39,242 nt of DNA from CAXSBR01 sp964236495. GTDB taxonomy: Bacteria; Actinomycetota; Actinomycetes; Mycobacteriales; Jatrophihabitantaceae. Where the stretch lies: the NCBI GenBank assembly GCA_964236495.1, contig CAXSBR010000026.1:1-39242 (forward strand). The letters are read 5' to 3'. The position numbers and the translations under genes were made by a program. The notes beneath the pieces were generated by a model, which did not search any database, was not told the DNA's origin, and saw nothing but the letters and a program-made list of their open reading frames with translations. Below are positions 16,353-24,684 of this stretch, in pieces. Each line of letters starts with the position of its first letter. Position 1 is the stretch's first letter.

Positions 16353-18832
16353 GCCGGCCTGGTTTCTGTGGTCTCGACCGGTTCACTGGTGTCGTGGTCG
16401 CGCACCTCCATGTGCAGGGCGACCGCGAGGCGGGCCAGTGCACCGTCGAGCATCGTCAGATCACGCAGCGCGGGCCGCGCGGCTGCGTGATCCGGAGACA
16501 GGCTGTGACGCGCGGACTCGACCAGCGCCGCGCAACGCACATAGGTGCCGTGCCGGCCGGTCTCGATGCGCTGTTCGATAGCGTCGCTCGAGGACCGCAG
16601 CTGTTCCGCGGCCGGTGCCAACGCTGGCAGGCCGGGAGCATGCGCGCTCTCGACCGCCGCGGCCAGGGAGCGGGCGTACCCGCGGGCAGCAGCGCTGACG
16701 GTGCGGATATCGCTCACCTGGGCCGAATGGCGACCGAACGTCGTTCCGCGCAGCTGGGCGGCAGTGGCTTCCAATGCGGCGAAGGAGGCGTCGAGCCGGC
16801 GCACCGCCGGTCGCAACAGTCGTTCGGCGCCCTCAGCATCTTGTGTGCCCCCGGTGCCGGCAGTGCCCTCGACGAGCTGGTCCAGCGCGAACTCCTGCAC
16901 CGCGGTCAACGCCTGAAACCACATCAATACTCCGGTGGTGAGCACGCGCTGCGGGCGTAGCGGCACGATCAGCGTCACGGTGACGACGACGCAGCCGACA
17001 CCGATCGCCGTCTCACCCAGTCGCACGACGAGCAGATGCCAGGAGAACTCCCCCAGCTGCTTGTACAGCTGTGTGATGGCCACAGTGATGCCGATGACCA
17101 TGAACGTGTAGTTGACCCGAATCAGGTAGATCCCGAAGAACAGCGCGACGAGCACGATCAGCAACGACGTCCACAGGTAGCCGCCGGTCAGGTGCACCAT
17201 CAGGTCGCCCACCACGATGCCCAGCGCGGTTCCGGCAACGCGGAACAATGCCTTGCGCACCTGCTCGCCGGAGTTCGTCGTCGCCATGAAGGCCAGGAAC
17301 GTGGCGATGACTGCCCAGTACAGCCGCTGGCCCGACACCAGGTCGCCGATCGCGATGGCCAGCGTGCCCGCCACCGCAATTTGGATCGTCGCGCGAACGT
17401 AGGTGGGCATGGTCGCGCGGTCGAGCACACCGCCGCGCCCGCGGGTGTTTGAGGCGGCATCGCTGACCGGTGCCGATCCGGGCAGGTAGCCGGCGTTCAA
17501 GGTCACCGCCGGCACATAGTGCTCGTGGACCGCGTGCTCGTGGTCGGCATGCTCGTGGTCGGCGTGCTCGTGGCCTGCGTTCCCGTTGTCGGGTTGCGCA
17601 TGCTCGTGGTCGGCATGCTCGTGGTCGGCGTCCTCGTGATCCAGCCGGCCCGCGCGAGCGTCGTCGCTCAGGGCGGTCGTGGCGATGCTCAGGCACCGAC
17701 GGGCTTCGGCGTAGTCAGCGACCGACGCACCCAGCCGATGGGCAAGGATCTGCACCCGCGCTGAGTCGGTGGTGAACACGCGTAATCGGTCGACGCCTCG
17801 CTGAACCGACGCGGAATCGTCGGCCCGCAGGCTGAGCAGGGTAGCCGCGGCGACTTCGCGCAGATACTGGTCGACACTGAACTCGGCGATGGCGGCAGCG
17901 AAGCGCGCGCAGTTGGTCACCGCCAGTTCGGCGTCGAACAGCGCTTGCGCCGCAGCGCCAGCCGCGTGCGGCGACGCGGTAATCAGCTGAGCGTCGATCA
18001 TGAGCGTCGATTCGTTGAGCCGAACCACTTGGCGACGCAACCGCTCGCGTCTCCTGGCTGGGCGAACCGGATCCGGTGATTGCAGCGCCGCGATGCTGAG
18101 CGTCAGCAGACCGTCGACGCGTGCGGTCCACGAGCGGCGCATGCGCAGCAGCGTGCGGGTCGGCTCCGGGCGCAGCAGCACCAGCCGCACCAGCAGCGAC
18201 GCGCCCACCCCCATGGCCAGATCGGCGGCGAGCCAGCCCAAGTCACCGACGGCGAGCTCGCGATGCAGGAAGAAGCCGAGAAAGCCGCCGTTGAAAGTAA
18301 CCAGCCCACACGCCGTTCCGCGCGGACCCCATCGGCGCACGTACACGCTGACGGCCAGCAAGATCACGAGAAACACGAGCGAGACAACCCGGTAGCGGCC
18401 CAGGGTCAGCGCCACCGTCAGCGCGGCGATCATGGGTAGCGGAAGTATCAACGTGGTGACGATCTGCCCGCGCGCGGTGGCGTCATTGGCCACGAAACCG
18501 GCCATCATCGCAACGATGCCGGCGATGAGCATCGACACGATCAGCGTCGCGTGGTTGTACGCCGCAACGGCCGGCGTGGAACCCGAACGCTGCAGAGCAC
18601 CGGTTGCGGCAGTGAAGACGCTCACGGCGCCGACTGCTACGGCGATGCCGAGCACGGATTGGACCGCGGTGCGCAGTTGGGTCAGGCCGGGGTCGGCGCC
18701 GGCCAGCCGGTCGACGGCCTCGCGCAGGTACGCGCGCACTGTGCGGACCGGTGCCGAGAGCAAAAAGACGTCGTCGGTGAGGCCGCCGTGCCGCGCTCGG
18801 TCCAGAATTCGCGCGCCGGTCACCGAGCCCAC
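16349..18832 (-). CDS. FUSC-family (YccS/aromatic acid exporter-like) membrane protein with His-rich insert
   Basis: About 827 residues in a two-repeat layout. An N-terminal block of membrane helices (SVLGIAVAVGAVSVFTAA, LIVSMLIAGIVAMMAGFVA, IVTTLILPLPMIAALTVAL, VSLVFLVILLAVSVYV) is followed by a cytosolic region. A second block (IQIAVAGTLAIAIGDLVSG, YWAVIATFLAFMATTNSGEQVRKALFRVAGTALGIVVGDL) has the FUSC motif, then a helical tail. Family members are proposed to export aromatic acids or related compounds. A 41-residue stretch before the second block has six HEH motifs and 13 His. The start is uncertain: GTG 18832 avoids overlap with mca; GTG 18946 would overlap mca by 44 bp. Neither has a strong ribosome site. 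Confidence 0.82.
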   Translation of the reverse strand: MGSVTGARILDRARHGGLTDDVFLLSAPVRTVRAYLREAVDRLAGADPGLTQLRTAVQSVLGIAVAVGAVSVFTAATGALQRSGSTPAVAAYNHATLIVSMLIAGIVAMMAGFVANDATARGQIVTTLILPLPMIAALTVALTLGRYRVVSLVFLVILLAVSVYVRRWGPRGTACGLVTFNGGFLGFFLHRELAVGDLGWLAADLAMGVGASLLVRLVLLRPEPTRTLLRMRRSWTARVDGLLTLSIAALQSPDPVRPARRRERLRRQVVRLNESTLMIDAQLITASPHAAGAAAQALFDAELAVTNCARFAAAIAEFSVDQYLREVAAATLLSLRADDSASVQRGVDRLRVFTTDSARVQILAHRLGASVADYAEARRCLSIATTALSDDARAGRLDHEDADHEHADHEHAQPDNGNAGHEHADHEHADHEHAVHEHYVPAVTLNAGYLPGSAPVSDAASNTRGRGGVLDRATMPTYVRATIQIAVAGTLAIAIGDLVSGQRLYWAVIATFLAFMATTNSGEQVRKALFRVAGTALGIVVGDLMVHLTGGYLWTSLLIVLVALFFGIYLIRVNYTFMVIGITVAITQLYKQLGEFSWHLLVVRLGETAIGVGCVVVTVTLIVPLRPQRVLTTGVLMWFQALTAVQEFALDQLVEGTAGTGGTQDAEGAERLLRPAVRRLDASFAALEATAAQLRGTTFGRHSAQVSDIRTVSAAARGYARSLAAAVESAHAPGLPALAPAAEQLRSSSDAIEQRIETGRHGTYVRCAALVESARHSLSPDHAAARPALRDLTMLDGALARLAVALHMEVRDHDTSEPVETTETRPA
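17520..17640 (-). repeat. HEHAD-coding tandem repeat inside the FUSC-like gene
   Basis: Repeats of a 15-mer with core TGCTCGTGGTCGGC (plus strand) run in two groups split by a QPDNGNAG-coding spacer. They encode DHEHA units. Unit length is a multiple of three, so the frame is kept. The alternation of acidic and His residues resembles metal-binding loops of metal transporters. Confidence 0.85.
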
Positions 18833-18902
18833 AGTGGTCCGTTCGGTCCGAGCACGAGGTGAGCCGCGGACCCCGCCACTTCGTACAAGAACGCCTGTGT
18901 TG

Positions 18903-19742
18903 TCAGCGCAGCCCCGCGAACAAATCGTCTTCGGGTAGTACGGCACCGGTCGAGTCCTGCACGCGCACGAACGTTTCGATGCCCATCAGTTCACCGAACT
19001 TTTCCTTACCCATCCGCAGGAAGAAGATGTTGTCACCCTGACTACCGTGCGCCTCGAGCGCATCGAACTTCTGCTCCCCGTAGGCACGGATGTCGACCCA
19101 GGTGGTGATCTCGTCGTCGGGCAGGCCCATTTCGGGCAGCGGTTGCTCACCGTCCAACGTTCGCTCCGGGGCGTCCGGGTCGGCGCCCAGTTTCCGCATC
19201 AGCTCCGCGAACTCCGCCATCTTCGACAGCGGTGCGGTAGTCCAGTAGAGCTTGGCGTCGATGCCGCTGCTTGCCACGGCGGCCATGGTGATGCGGTGAG
19301 CCTGGATGTGGTCGGGATGACCGTAAAACCCGTTGGGGTCGTAGGTGACGACGACGTCGGGCTGGTAGCGGTCGATCAGCTCGACCAGCTGTGCAGCCGC
19401 CTCGGCGACCGGGGTGTTCCAGAACGCGTGCGGCGCCTTGTTCGTCGCCCAGCCCATCATTCCCGAGTCTGCGTAGCCCAACAGCTCCAGATGCGTCACC
19501 TGCAACGCCGCGCAGCTGGCCAGAAGTTCGGCCTGCCGCAGTGCCACGACCTTCTCCCGGTCGTGGTCGGGATCGCCGGGCTTGGACCCGCCGGGGCCAT
19601 CACCGCACCCGCCGTCGGTGCAGGTGACCAGCACCGTCTGGATGCCTTCGGCGGCGTAGCGGGCAAGCACTCCACCGGTGCTGGTGGCTTCGTCGTCAGG
19701 ATGGGCATGCACTGCCATCAGGGTGAGCGCGCGTCGAGCCAT
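18903..19742 (-). CDS. mca: Mycothiol S-conjugate amidase
   Basis: 279 residues. The zinc motif AHPDDE is at residues 13-18 and HPDH follows in YDPNGFYGHPDHIQAHRIT; VTCTDGGCGDGPGGSKPGDPDHDREKVVALRQAEL and LELLGYADSGMMGW are characteristic of Mca rather than of the deacetylase MshB. The enzyme cleaves mycothiol-toxin adducts to GlcN-Ins and an N-acetylcysteine conjugate that is exported. This supports a mycothiol-using actinobacterium. ATG 19742 gives the family's usual MxxRxLTLMAVHAHPDDE beginning. The GreA-like gene just upstream and the FUSC-like gene downstream lie on the same strand; an exporter next to mca fits removal of conjugates, but that is inference. Confidence 0.95.
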   Translation of the reverse strand: MARRALTLMAVHAHPDDEATSTGGVLARYAAEGIQTVLVTCTDGGCGDGPGGSKPGDPDHDREKVVALRQAELLASCAALQVTHLELLGYADSGMMGWATNKAPHAFWNTPVAEAAAQLVELIDRYQPDVVVTYDPNGFYGHPDHIQAHRITMAAVASSGIDAKLYWTTAPLSKMAEFAELMRKLGADPDAPERTLDGEQPLPEMGLPDDEITTWVDIRAYGEQKFDALEAHGSQGDNIFFLRMGKEKFGELMGIETFVRVQDSTGAVLPEDDLFAGLR

Positions 19743-19846
19743 GCCATGAAGCCTAGAGGGCAGCACCGACACAGTTGAAGATCACGAACATTGACAGCTC
19801 ACCGGGCCAGACGGCTTTCCGGGCGAGGCTGACCAGCGCCGTACTG

Positions 19847-20299
19847 CTATGGCTCGACCTTGACCACGGTGACCTGCACAGCACGGTGCCTGGGACCCTC
19901 GTAGGACACCACGTCGTCGGCGTGCGCACCGAGGACGGCGCGTCCGAGCGGGCTGGTAGGCGTGATGATGTTCTGTGCCAGGCCGACCTGCTCGACGAAG
20001 CCGATCAGGTACGGCTCGCTGTCGACATCGTCGTCGAATCGCAGCCAGACCATGCTGCCGATCGACGCTGCGTCAGGCAGCGCGTCACCGAGCAGATGGG
20101 AATCCTGCAGCTGCACTTCCATGTCTTCGATGTGCTTGTCGATGTTGGCCAGTCGGATCAGGGCGTCGATGTTGTGACTGCGGTCGGCGATGTCGCCGCC
20201 CGAGCCCGGGATGGCTGCTTCCTGGGCAACTTCGGTGCGTTCGGCCTGAAGCTCGGTCAGCCGGGTACGCAGCCCGTTGTGTGCGTCGGTCAGATGCAT
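19847..20299 (-). CDS. greA: GreA/GreB-family transcription factor
   Basis: 150 residues. An N-terminal helical hairpin (HNGLRTRLTELQAERTEVAQEAA, then ALIRLANIDKHIEDMEVQLQ) carries GGDIADRSHN at its tip, where GreA has GDLSENAEY. The C-terminal FKBP-like domain has GSMVWLRFDDD, LAQNIITPTSPLGRAVLGAHADDVVSY and VTVVKVE. Gre factors enter the RNA polymerase secondary channel and stimulate cleavage of backtracked RNA. The tip keeps acidic residues (GD..D), so cleavage is possible, but an inhibitory Gfh-like role is not excluded. ATG 20299 is supported by AAGGA 8 bases upstream. It lies upstream of mca, as gre genes often do in actinobacteria. Confidence 0.88.
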   Translation of the reverse strand: MHLTDAHNGLRTRLTELQAERTEVAQEAAIPGSGGDIADRSHNIDALIRLANIDKHIEDMEVQLQDSHLLGDALPDAASIGSMVWLRFDDDVDSEPYLIGFVEQVGLAQNIITPTSPLGRAVLGAHADDVVSYEGPRHRAVQVTVVKVEP

Positions 20300-20411
20300 G
20301 TGAAAGTCCTTCTGCGATCGCGAGCGCGGTTGGCCTTGCGCTACTGCCAACATAGTTGAGCACTTGCCTTAATCCCACTCTCGACGTGACCGGTGTCACA
20401 GCCAATTTGGC

Positions 20412-22190
20412 TCAGTGGCCGCCGCCTTGGGCCGGCTGAGCGCCGCCCTGGACGGCGAAGTCCTTCGTGCGGATGGTGGCCAACGCGATGACGCCTGAGA
20501 CCAATGCGATGAGCGCGGCGACGAGCAAGATCTGGTTCAGCCCGCTGGTGAACGCCGTCCGGGTGATCGTTGCGACCTGCGCGCGCGCCGGCGCGGGCAG
20601 GCCGTTGAGCAGCGGCTTGACTTCGCCGGATTTCACCGCGGCAGCAATCTGTGCCGCCTGACCCTTGAGCGCGCCGACGCCGGCGACCTGGGAGCGAACC
20701 TCGCTGCTCACCTTGTTCGAGAACAGGGTGCCCAGCAGCGCGATGCCGGTGGCAATGCCGACCTGGCGGAACGTCGAGTTGATCCCCGATGCCATGCCGG
20801 CGTTCTGCGGCTTCACCACACCCACCGCGGTGGAGGCGAGCGGCGGATTGATCATGCCGGTACCTACGCCGGCGAGGATCAGGCCGGGCACCAGGTGCGT
20901 CCAGCCCGAATCGGCGTTCAGGCCGCGCATCAGGAGCAGGCCTACGCCGACGAGGAGCAGGCCGGGGCCGATCAGGAACCGCACCGGAACACGTCCCGAG
21001 AGCCGGCCGGCAACCGTGGCCGTCACCAAGATGCCGCCCGAGGCCACCAGCAGGCGCAGGCCGGTACCGAACGGACTGAAGCCCAGCACGTTTTGGATGT
21101 AGAGAACCAGGTAGAGCAGCATCGCGAAGATCGACGCGCTCAGTCCGAAGGCCGCGATGGAACCACCGGTGAACGTCGGCAGCCTAAACAGCGAAAGGTC
21201 GAACATCGGCGAGGCGCCGCGCCGCTCCACCAGCACGAACGCGAGCAACAACACCGCGGCAGCGACCAGGCACCCGATGACGAGTGAATCACTGAACGAC
21301 CGCTGATTGGACTCGATCAGCCCGTACACCAGGCTCGACAGGGCGACGGTGAACAGTACGAACCCGGCCCAGTCCAGTCGGCGCGCCTGCGGGGCCTTGG
21401 ACTCGGCAACCTTGAGGAAAGTGATGACGACGGCGACGATGCCGATGGGCAGGTTGACGAAGAAGATCCACCGCCACGACAGCCCGGACGTCAACGCTCC
21501 GCCCAGCAGCGGGCCGATGGCCACGGCCAGGCCGGTGATGGCGCCCCAGATACCGAACGCGGTGCCGCGGTCTTTGCCGCGGAAGGCATCGGCGAGCAGA
21601 GCCAGCGAGACCGAAAACATGATCGCGCCACCGACGCCCTGCAGCCCACGCGAGACCTGCAGCAGCAGCGTGTCACCGGCGACGCCGCACAGCAGCGAGG
21701 CCAGCGTGAAGATCGTCAGGCCGACGATGAACAGCTTGCGCCGCCCGAACGTGTCGGCCAAGCTGCCCGCGGTCAGCAGCAGGGCAGCGAGGGTCAGGGC
21801 GTAGGCGTCGACGACCCACTGCAGATCAGAGAAACTCGCCTTCAGCGACGTCTGGATGTCAGGCAAGGCGACGTTGACGATGGTGACGTCGAGCAACAGC
21901 ATGAACGTGCCCAGACACACCGCGACGAGCGTCCACCACTTGTGCGGCTCCGGGCCGGTGCGCCGGCCCCCGCCCGCGCCGGCACCTGCGGCTTCCGGGG
22001 ATCCGGGATCAGCGCGGTTGGCACCGGCTGCACCACCCGACTGGTTACCGGCGGACTGGCCATCGGGTGGCAGGGCAGTGGATCCCATGCCCGGGGCCGC
22101 GTGCGCCGCGTGGTGGCCGGGATGGTCCTGCGCCTCCCCCGCGGCCAGATGGGCCGGCGCATGGGTGGTCTCTCGCTCCACGTCGGTCAA
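20412..22190 (-). CDS. DHA2-type MFS multidrug exporter (14 helices)
   Basis: About 592 residues. After an N-terminal Ala/Gly/Pro/His-rich tail of roughly 80 residues, the transporter begins at WWTLVAVCLGTFMLLLDVTIVNVALPDI, the DHA2 motif D1. LADTFGRRKLF is motif A, and LQGVGGAIMFSVSLALLADAF with GIWGAITGLAVAIGPLLGGAL includes the antiporter motif C. It would expel drugs by proton exchange. The TTG at 22190 has GAGGGAG about 7 bases upstream, better than the far GTG/ATG options near 22343. Two tiny inverted repeats sit just past the stop (20386-20411) and might help end transcription. Confidence 0.9.
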   Translation of the reverse strand: MTDVERETTHAPAHLAAGEAQDHPGHHAAHAAPGMGSTALPPDGQSAGNQSGGAAGANRADPGSPEAAGAGAGGGRRTGPEPHKWWTLVAVCLGTFMLLLDVTIVNVALPDIQTSLKASFSDLQWVVDAYALTLAALLLTAGSLADTFGRRKLFIVGLTIFTLASLLCGVAGDTLLLQVSRGLQGVGGAIMFSVSLALLADAFRGKDRGTAFGIWGAITGLAVAIGPLLGGALTSGLSWRWIFFVNLPIGIVAVVITFLKVAESKAPQARRLDWAGFVLFTVALSSLVYGLIESNQRSFSDSLVIGCLVAAAVLLLAFVLVERRGASPMFDLSLFRLPTFTGGSIAAFGLSASIFAMLLYLVLYIQNVLGFSPFGTGLRLLVASGGILVTATVAGRLSGRVPVRFLIGPGLLLVGVGLLLMRGLNADSGWTHLVPGLILAGVGTGMINPPLASTAVGVVKPQNAGMASGINSTFRQVGIATGIALLGTLFSNKVSSEVRSQVAGVGALKGQAAQIAAAVKSGEVKPLLNGLPAPARAQVATITRTAFTSGLNQILLVAALIALVSGVIALATIRTKDFAVQGGAQPAQGGGH

Positions 22191-22540
22191 CGGTTTTCTC
22201 CCTCGTGAGATTGCTGTGTCACCGCCGAAACTGAAGGCTCCAGCCCAGTGTCCGCTGTCCTCGGCGCTAACGGTCGCCACCGGCACACCGACACTCACCA
22301 ACGAGTGCAGCGTTTGCCATCTATGCGGTGGCGAATGCTGCATCCGTTGCGAATTCGACCGGACTCATGCAGTCAGCGCGGCTGCTGGTGCGCTGGCAAA
22401 TGAGCCCCACCAGCGACCACAATGGCCTGCAACGCACATACCAGCACCGGCCCGGCGCGCGACGACGGCGCGGTTCGGACAGGTAGTCACCCGGCAGGCA
22501 CGGACAGCGGCAGCACCGGCAGGCAGAGGAGGCGAGCATC
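22191..22540. other. Divergent intergenic region, MFS exporter / potassium channel
   Basis: No gene is supported in these 350 bases. A 7-bp inverted repeat, GCTGGTG at 22384-22390 with CACCAGC at 22408-22414, is the only clear symmetry. The ribosome site of the channel gene (AGAGGAGG, 22525-22532) lies at the right edge and that of the exporter at the left. Frames open here lack family similarity. I found no convincing -10 element on either strand. Confidence 0.6.
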
Positions 22541-23530
22541 GTGCGCACGAGCAGTGCTGCCGGCCGGCTCACTCCGGCTGGGCCGACTGCGGCTGGGCCC
22601 GATGCGGCTGTGCCGGGGACATCCACCGGATCTTCTGGTGGACAGCCGGTATCGGCGGATCCCGCCGCGGCCGGCGATTGGCCCGCGCCCCCACGGGTGG
22701 GGCTCTCGGAGACGTTGGGCAAGTACCGCCGTAAGAGCCGGACTGCATTCGGCCTCATCGTGGGCTCGGCTCCGGTGGATATCGGTCAGGGCAAGCGGGT
22801 CATTGCCTGGGAGCGCCGTGCCGAGTGGCCACTGGCCGGCATGGCGGCGGCGTTCCTTGCCGCGTACAGCCTGCAGGTGCTGGTGCTGCACCCGGTGGCG
22901 TGGCAACGGTCGACGTTCTCGGCCGTGGTGTGGATCACGTGGCTCGCCTTCGCCGCCGACTACGTCGTCCGAGTCGCGATCGCCAAGCGGCCCGCCGTGT
23001 ATGCCTCGCGGCACTGGGTCGATCTGTTGATCATTGCGCTGCCAGTGCTGCGCCCGCTGCGGGTCCTGCGCGTCATCATGTTGGTCCGTGCCATCAATCG
23101 AAAGGCCGCCGGCGCGCTGCGCGGGCGCGTCGTGGTCTACGGCGCAATCACCGCCAGCATCCTGATCTACTGCGCGTCGCTGACGGTGCTGGAAGCCGAA
23201 CGCGCGCACGGCAACATCAAGAGCTTCGGTGACGCGCTCTGGTGGTCAGTCGTGACGATGACGACGGTCGGGTACGGCGACAAGTTCCCCGTCTCGACGC
23301 AGGGACGGCTGGTCGGCGTCGGGCTGATGGTCACCGGGGTCGGACTGTTCGGTGCTGTCACCGCGTCGTTCGCGACCCTGCTGGCCGACCAGCTGCGCGA
23401 CGAGGACGCCGAGGAGCAGGCGACGACGCAGCGGGAGCTGGAAGCCGTGCGCGCGCAGTTGACCCGGGTGGAACGCCAGCTCACCACGCTGCAGCGCACC
23501 CTGACCGCCCGCGATCGAGCGCCGAAGTAG
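22541..23530 (+). CDS. Voltage-gated-type potassium channel (Kv-like)
   Basis: 329 residues. A Pro/Ala/Gly-rich N-terminal tail (about 1-60) precedes membrane segments S1 (PLAGMAAAFLAAYSLQVLVL), S2 (VVWITWLAFAADYVVRVAIA), S3 and an Arg-bearing S4-like stretch (LRPLRVLRVIMLVRAINRKA). The pore has the selectivity filter TMTTVGYGD at about residues 239-247, then S6 (GVGLMVTGVGLFGAVTASFATLLADQL). The C-terminus is a coiled coil (EEQATTQRELEAVRAQLTRVERQLTTLQ) suited to tetramer assembly. It conducts potassium across the cell membrane. The GTG at 22541 has a strong AGAGGAGG site 8 bases upstream. Confidence 0.92.
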   Translation: MRTSSAAGRLTPAGPTAAGPDAAVPGTSTGSSGGQPVSADPAAAGDWPAPPRVGLSETLGKYRRKSRTAFGLIVGSAPVDIGQGKRVIAWERRAEWPLAGMAAAFLAAYSLQVLVLHPVAWQRSTFSAVVWITWLAFAADYVVRVAIAKRPAVYASRHWVDLLIIALPVLRPLRVLRVIMLVRAINRKAAGALRGRVVVYGAITASILIYCASLTVLEAERAHGNIKSFGDALWWSVVTMTTVGYGDKFPVSTQGRLVGVGLMVTGVGLFGAVTASFATLLADQLRDEDAEEQATTQRELEAVRAQLTRVERQLTTLQRTLTARDRAPK

Positions 23531-23646
23531 CAGCCTGCGAGCACGGTCAGGATCGATTCGGACCCGATCGAAGGCAGTCGGCGTCGAGGGCTCTGGTGGC
23601 TTAGGCGGGTGAGAGCCGCCGACGGCCCTCGGGCACTCTGAAGCGC

Positions 23647-24684
23647 ATGCAGACGTTTCTGCCCTACCCCGACTTCAGCGCCAGCGCGGCTGTTCTGGAC
23701 AACGCCCGACTGGGCAAGCAGCGCGTCGAAGTACTGCAGATCTTGAGGGCGCTGGAGCTGCCGGATTACGGCTGGCGCAATCATCCCGCAGTGAGGATGT
23801 GGCGGGCGCGGACACCGGCGCTCGTCGTCTACGGGCTGACGTGCGTCCAGCAGTGGTGCGAGCGGGGCTTCGATGACTCGACGGCCTACCAGATCGCCGA
23901 GTTCAGCCCGCAGTTGCACACCGTCGACCAGTCCGAGCTGGCGTGCCAAGGCTTGCTGCCCACCTGGCTCGGCGACGACCGGGTGCACCGGTCGCACCGC
24001 AGCCGGCTGGTCGCCAAGGACCCGGACTTCTACCAGCCGATCTTCCCCGACGCCCCGGCCGGGCTGGACTACTTCTGGCCGCTGCCCGACGACGTGCCGG
24101 CGAGTCCACCACCGGTCGACACCGACGAGTTGTGGATCGTGCGACCCGCCTCCCCGGCCGCGCTCGGGGAGTTCCTTCGCCACGGTGTGGTCGGCTTCGG
24201 TACCGATGCCGGCCTCGACTTCGATCTCGACGAGCTGGAGCTGGCAGACATCAAGGCCGCGCTGGGCCTGTCGCCCGGGCGTCGCCCCGGCCGTCAGATC
24301 ACCGCGGTGGCACACTTCGCCACCGAGCCCGTTCCTGGAGATCGGGTGGGCATCGAGATCGAGCAGGGCGGTCGGTTGCTCGTCGGCGAGATCGTCGGCG
24401 ACTACGTCTTCCGGCGCAGGGCCGCACCGGGCTGGGAGCACTCCCGCAGCACCCGCTGGGAAACCGTCGTCGCCCGCTCGCTGGTGGAACCGCCCTCGTC
24501 GCTGCAGGACGTCCGTCCGTTGTTCCGGGTGCGGTGGCGTGGGGTCGGTCCCAGCTACGCCGGTACGGACTCGCGGGGCGGGGCACCGGTGGCGTCGCGG
24601 CGGTTACGCAGTACCGACGACGTTAGCGCCGCTGCGATGAAACCGACCCCGATCAGGCCGGTGACCACCTCGGGCACCTCGTAG
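23647..24684 (+). CDS. MSMEG_6728-family protein fused to a restriction-type (EVE/PUA-like) domain
   Basis: 345 residues. Residues 1 to about 150 (MQTFLPYPDFSASAAVLDNARLGKQRVEVLQI, YGWRNHPAVRMW, HRSRLVAKDPDFYQPIF) match the MSMEG_6728 family, which is related to pyrimidine-dimer glycosylase-like proteins. Residues about 160-300 (DELWIVRPASPAALGEFL, HGVVGFGTD, FATEPVPGDRVGIEIE, LLVGEIVGDYVFRRR, HSRSTRWE) look like the domain found at the N-terminus of Mrr-like restriction proteins, which may read modified bases. The ATG at 23647 lies 116 bp after the channel gene. The last about 40 residues are encoded opposite the end of the DUF475 gene and have no recognisable domain. Function is not established. 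Confidence 0.75.
   Translation: MQTFLPYPDFSASAAVLDNARLGKQRVEVLQILRALELPDYGWRNHPAVRMWRARTPALVVYGLTCVQQWCERGFDDSTAYQIAEFSPQLHTVDQSELACQGLLPTWLGDDRVHRSHRSRLVAKDPDFYQPIFPDAPAGLDYFWPLPDDVPASPPPVDTDELWIVRPASPAALGEFLRHGVVGFGTDAGLDFDLDELELADIKAALGLSPGRRPGRQITAVAHFATEPVPGDRVGIEIEQGGRLLVGEIVGDYVFRRRAAPGWEHSRSTRWETVVARSLVEPPSSLQDVRPLFRVRWRGVGPSYAGTDSRGGAPVASRRLRSTDDVSAAAMKPTPIRPVTTSGTS

Noticed and set aside
23584..23635. Nested inverted repeats before the MSMEG_6728-type gene (CGAGGGC with GCCCTCG; GGCGG with CCGCC)
   Set aside because: Arms are short and GC-only, expected by chance in this base composition; no U-tract follows.
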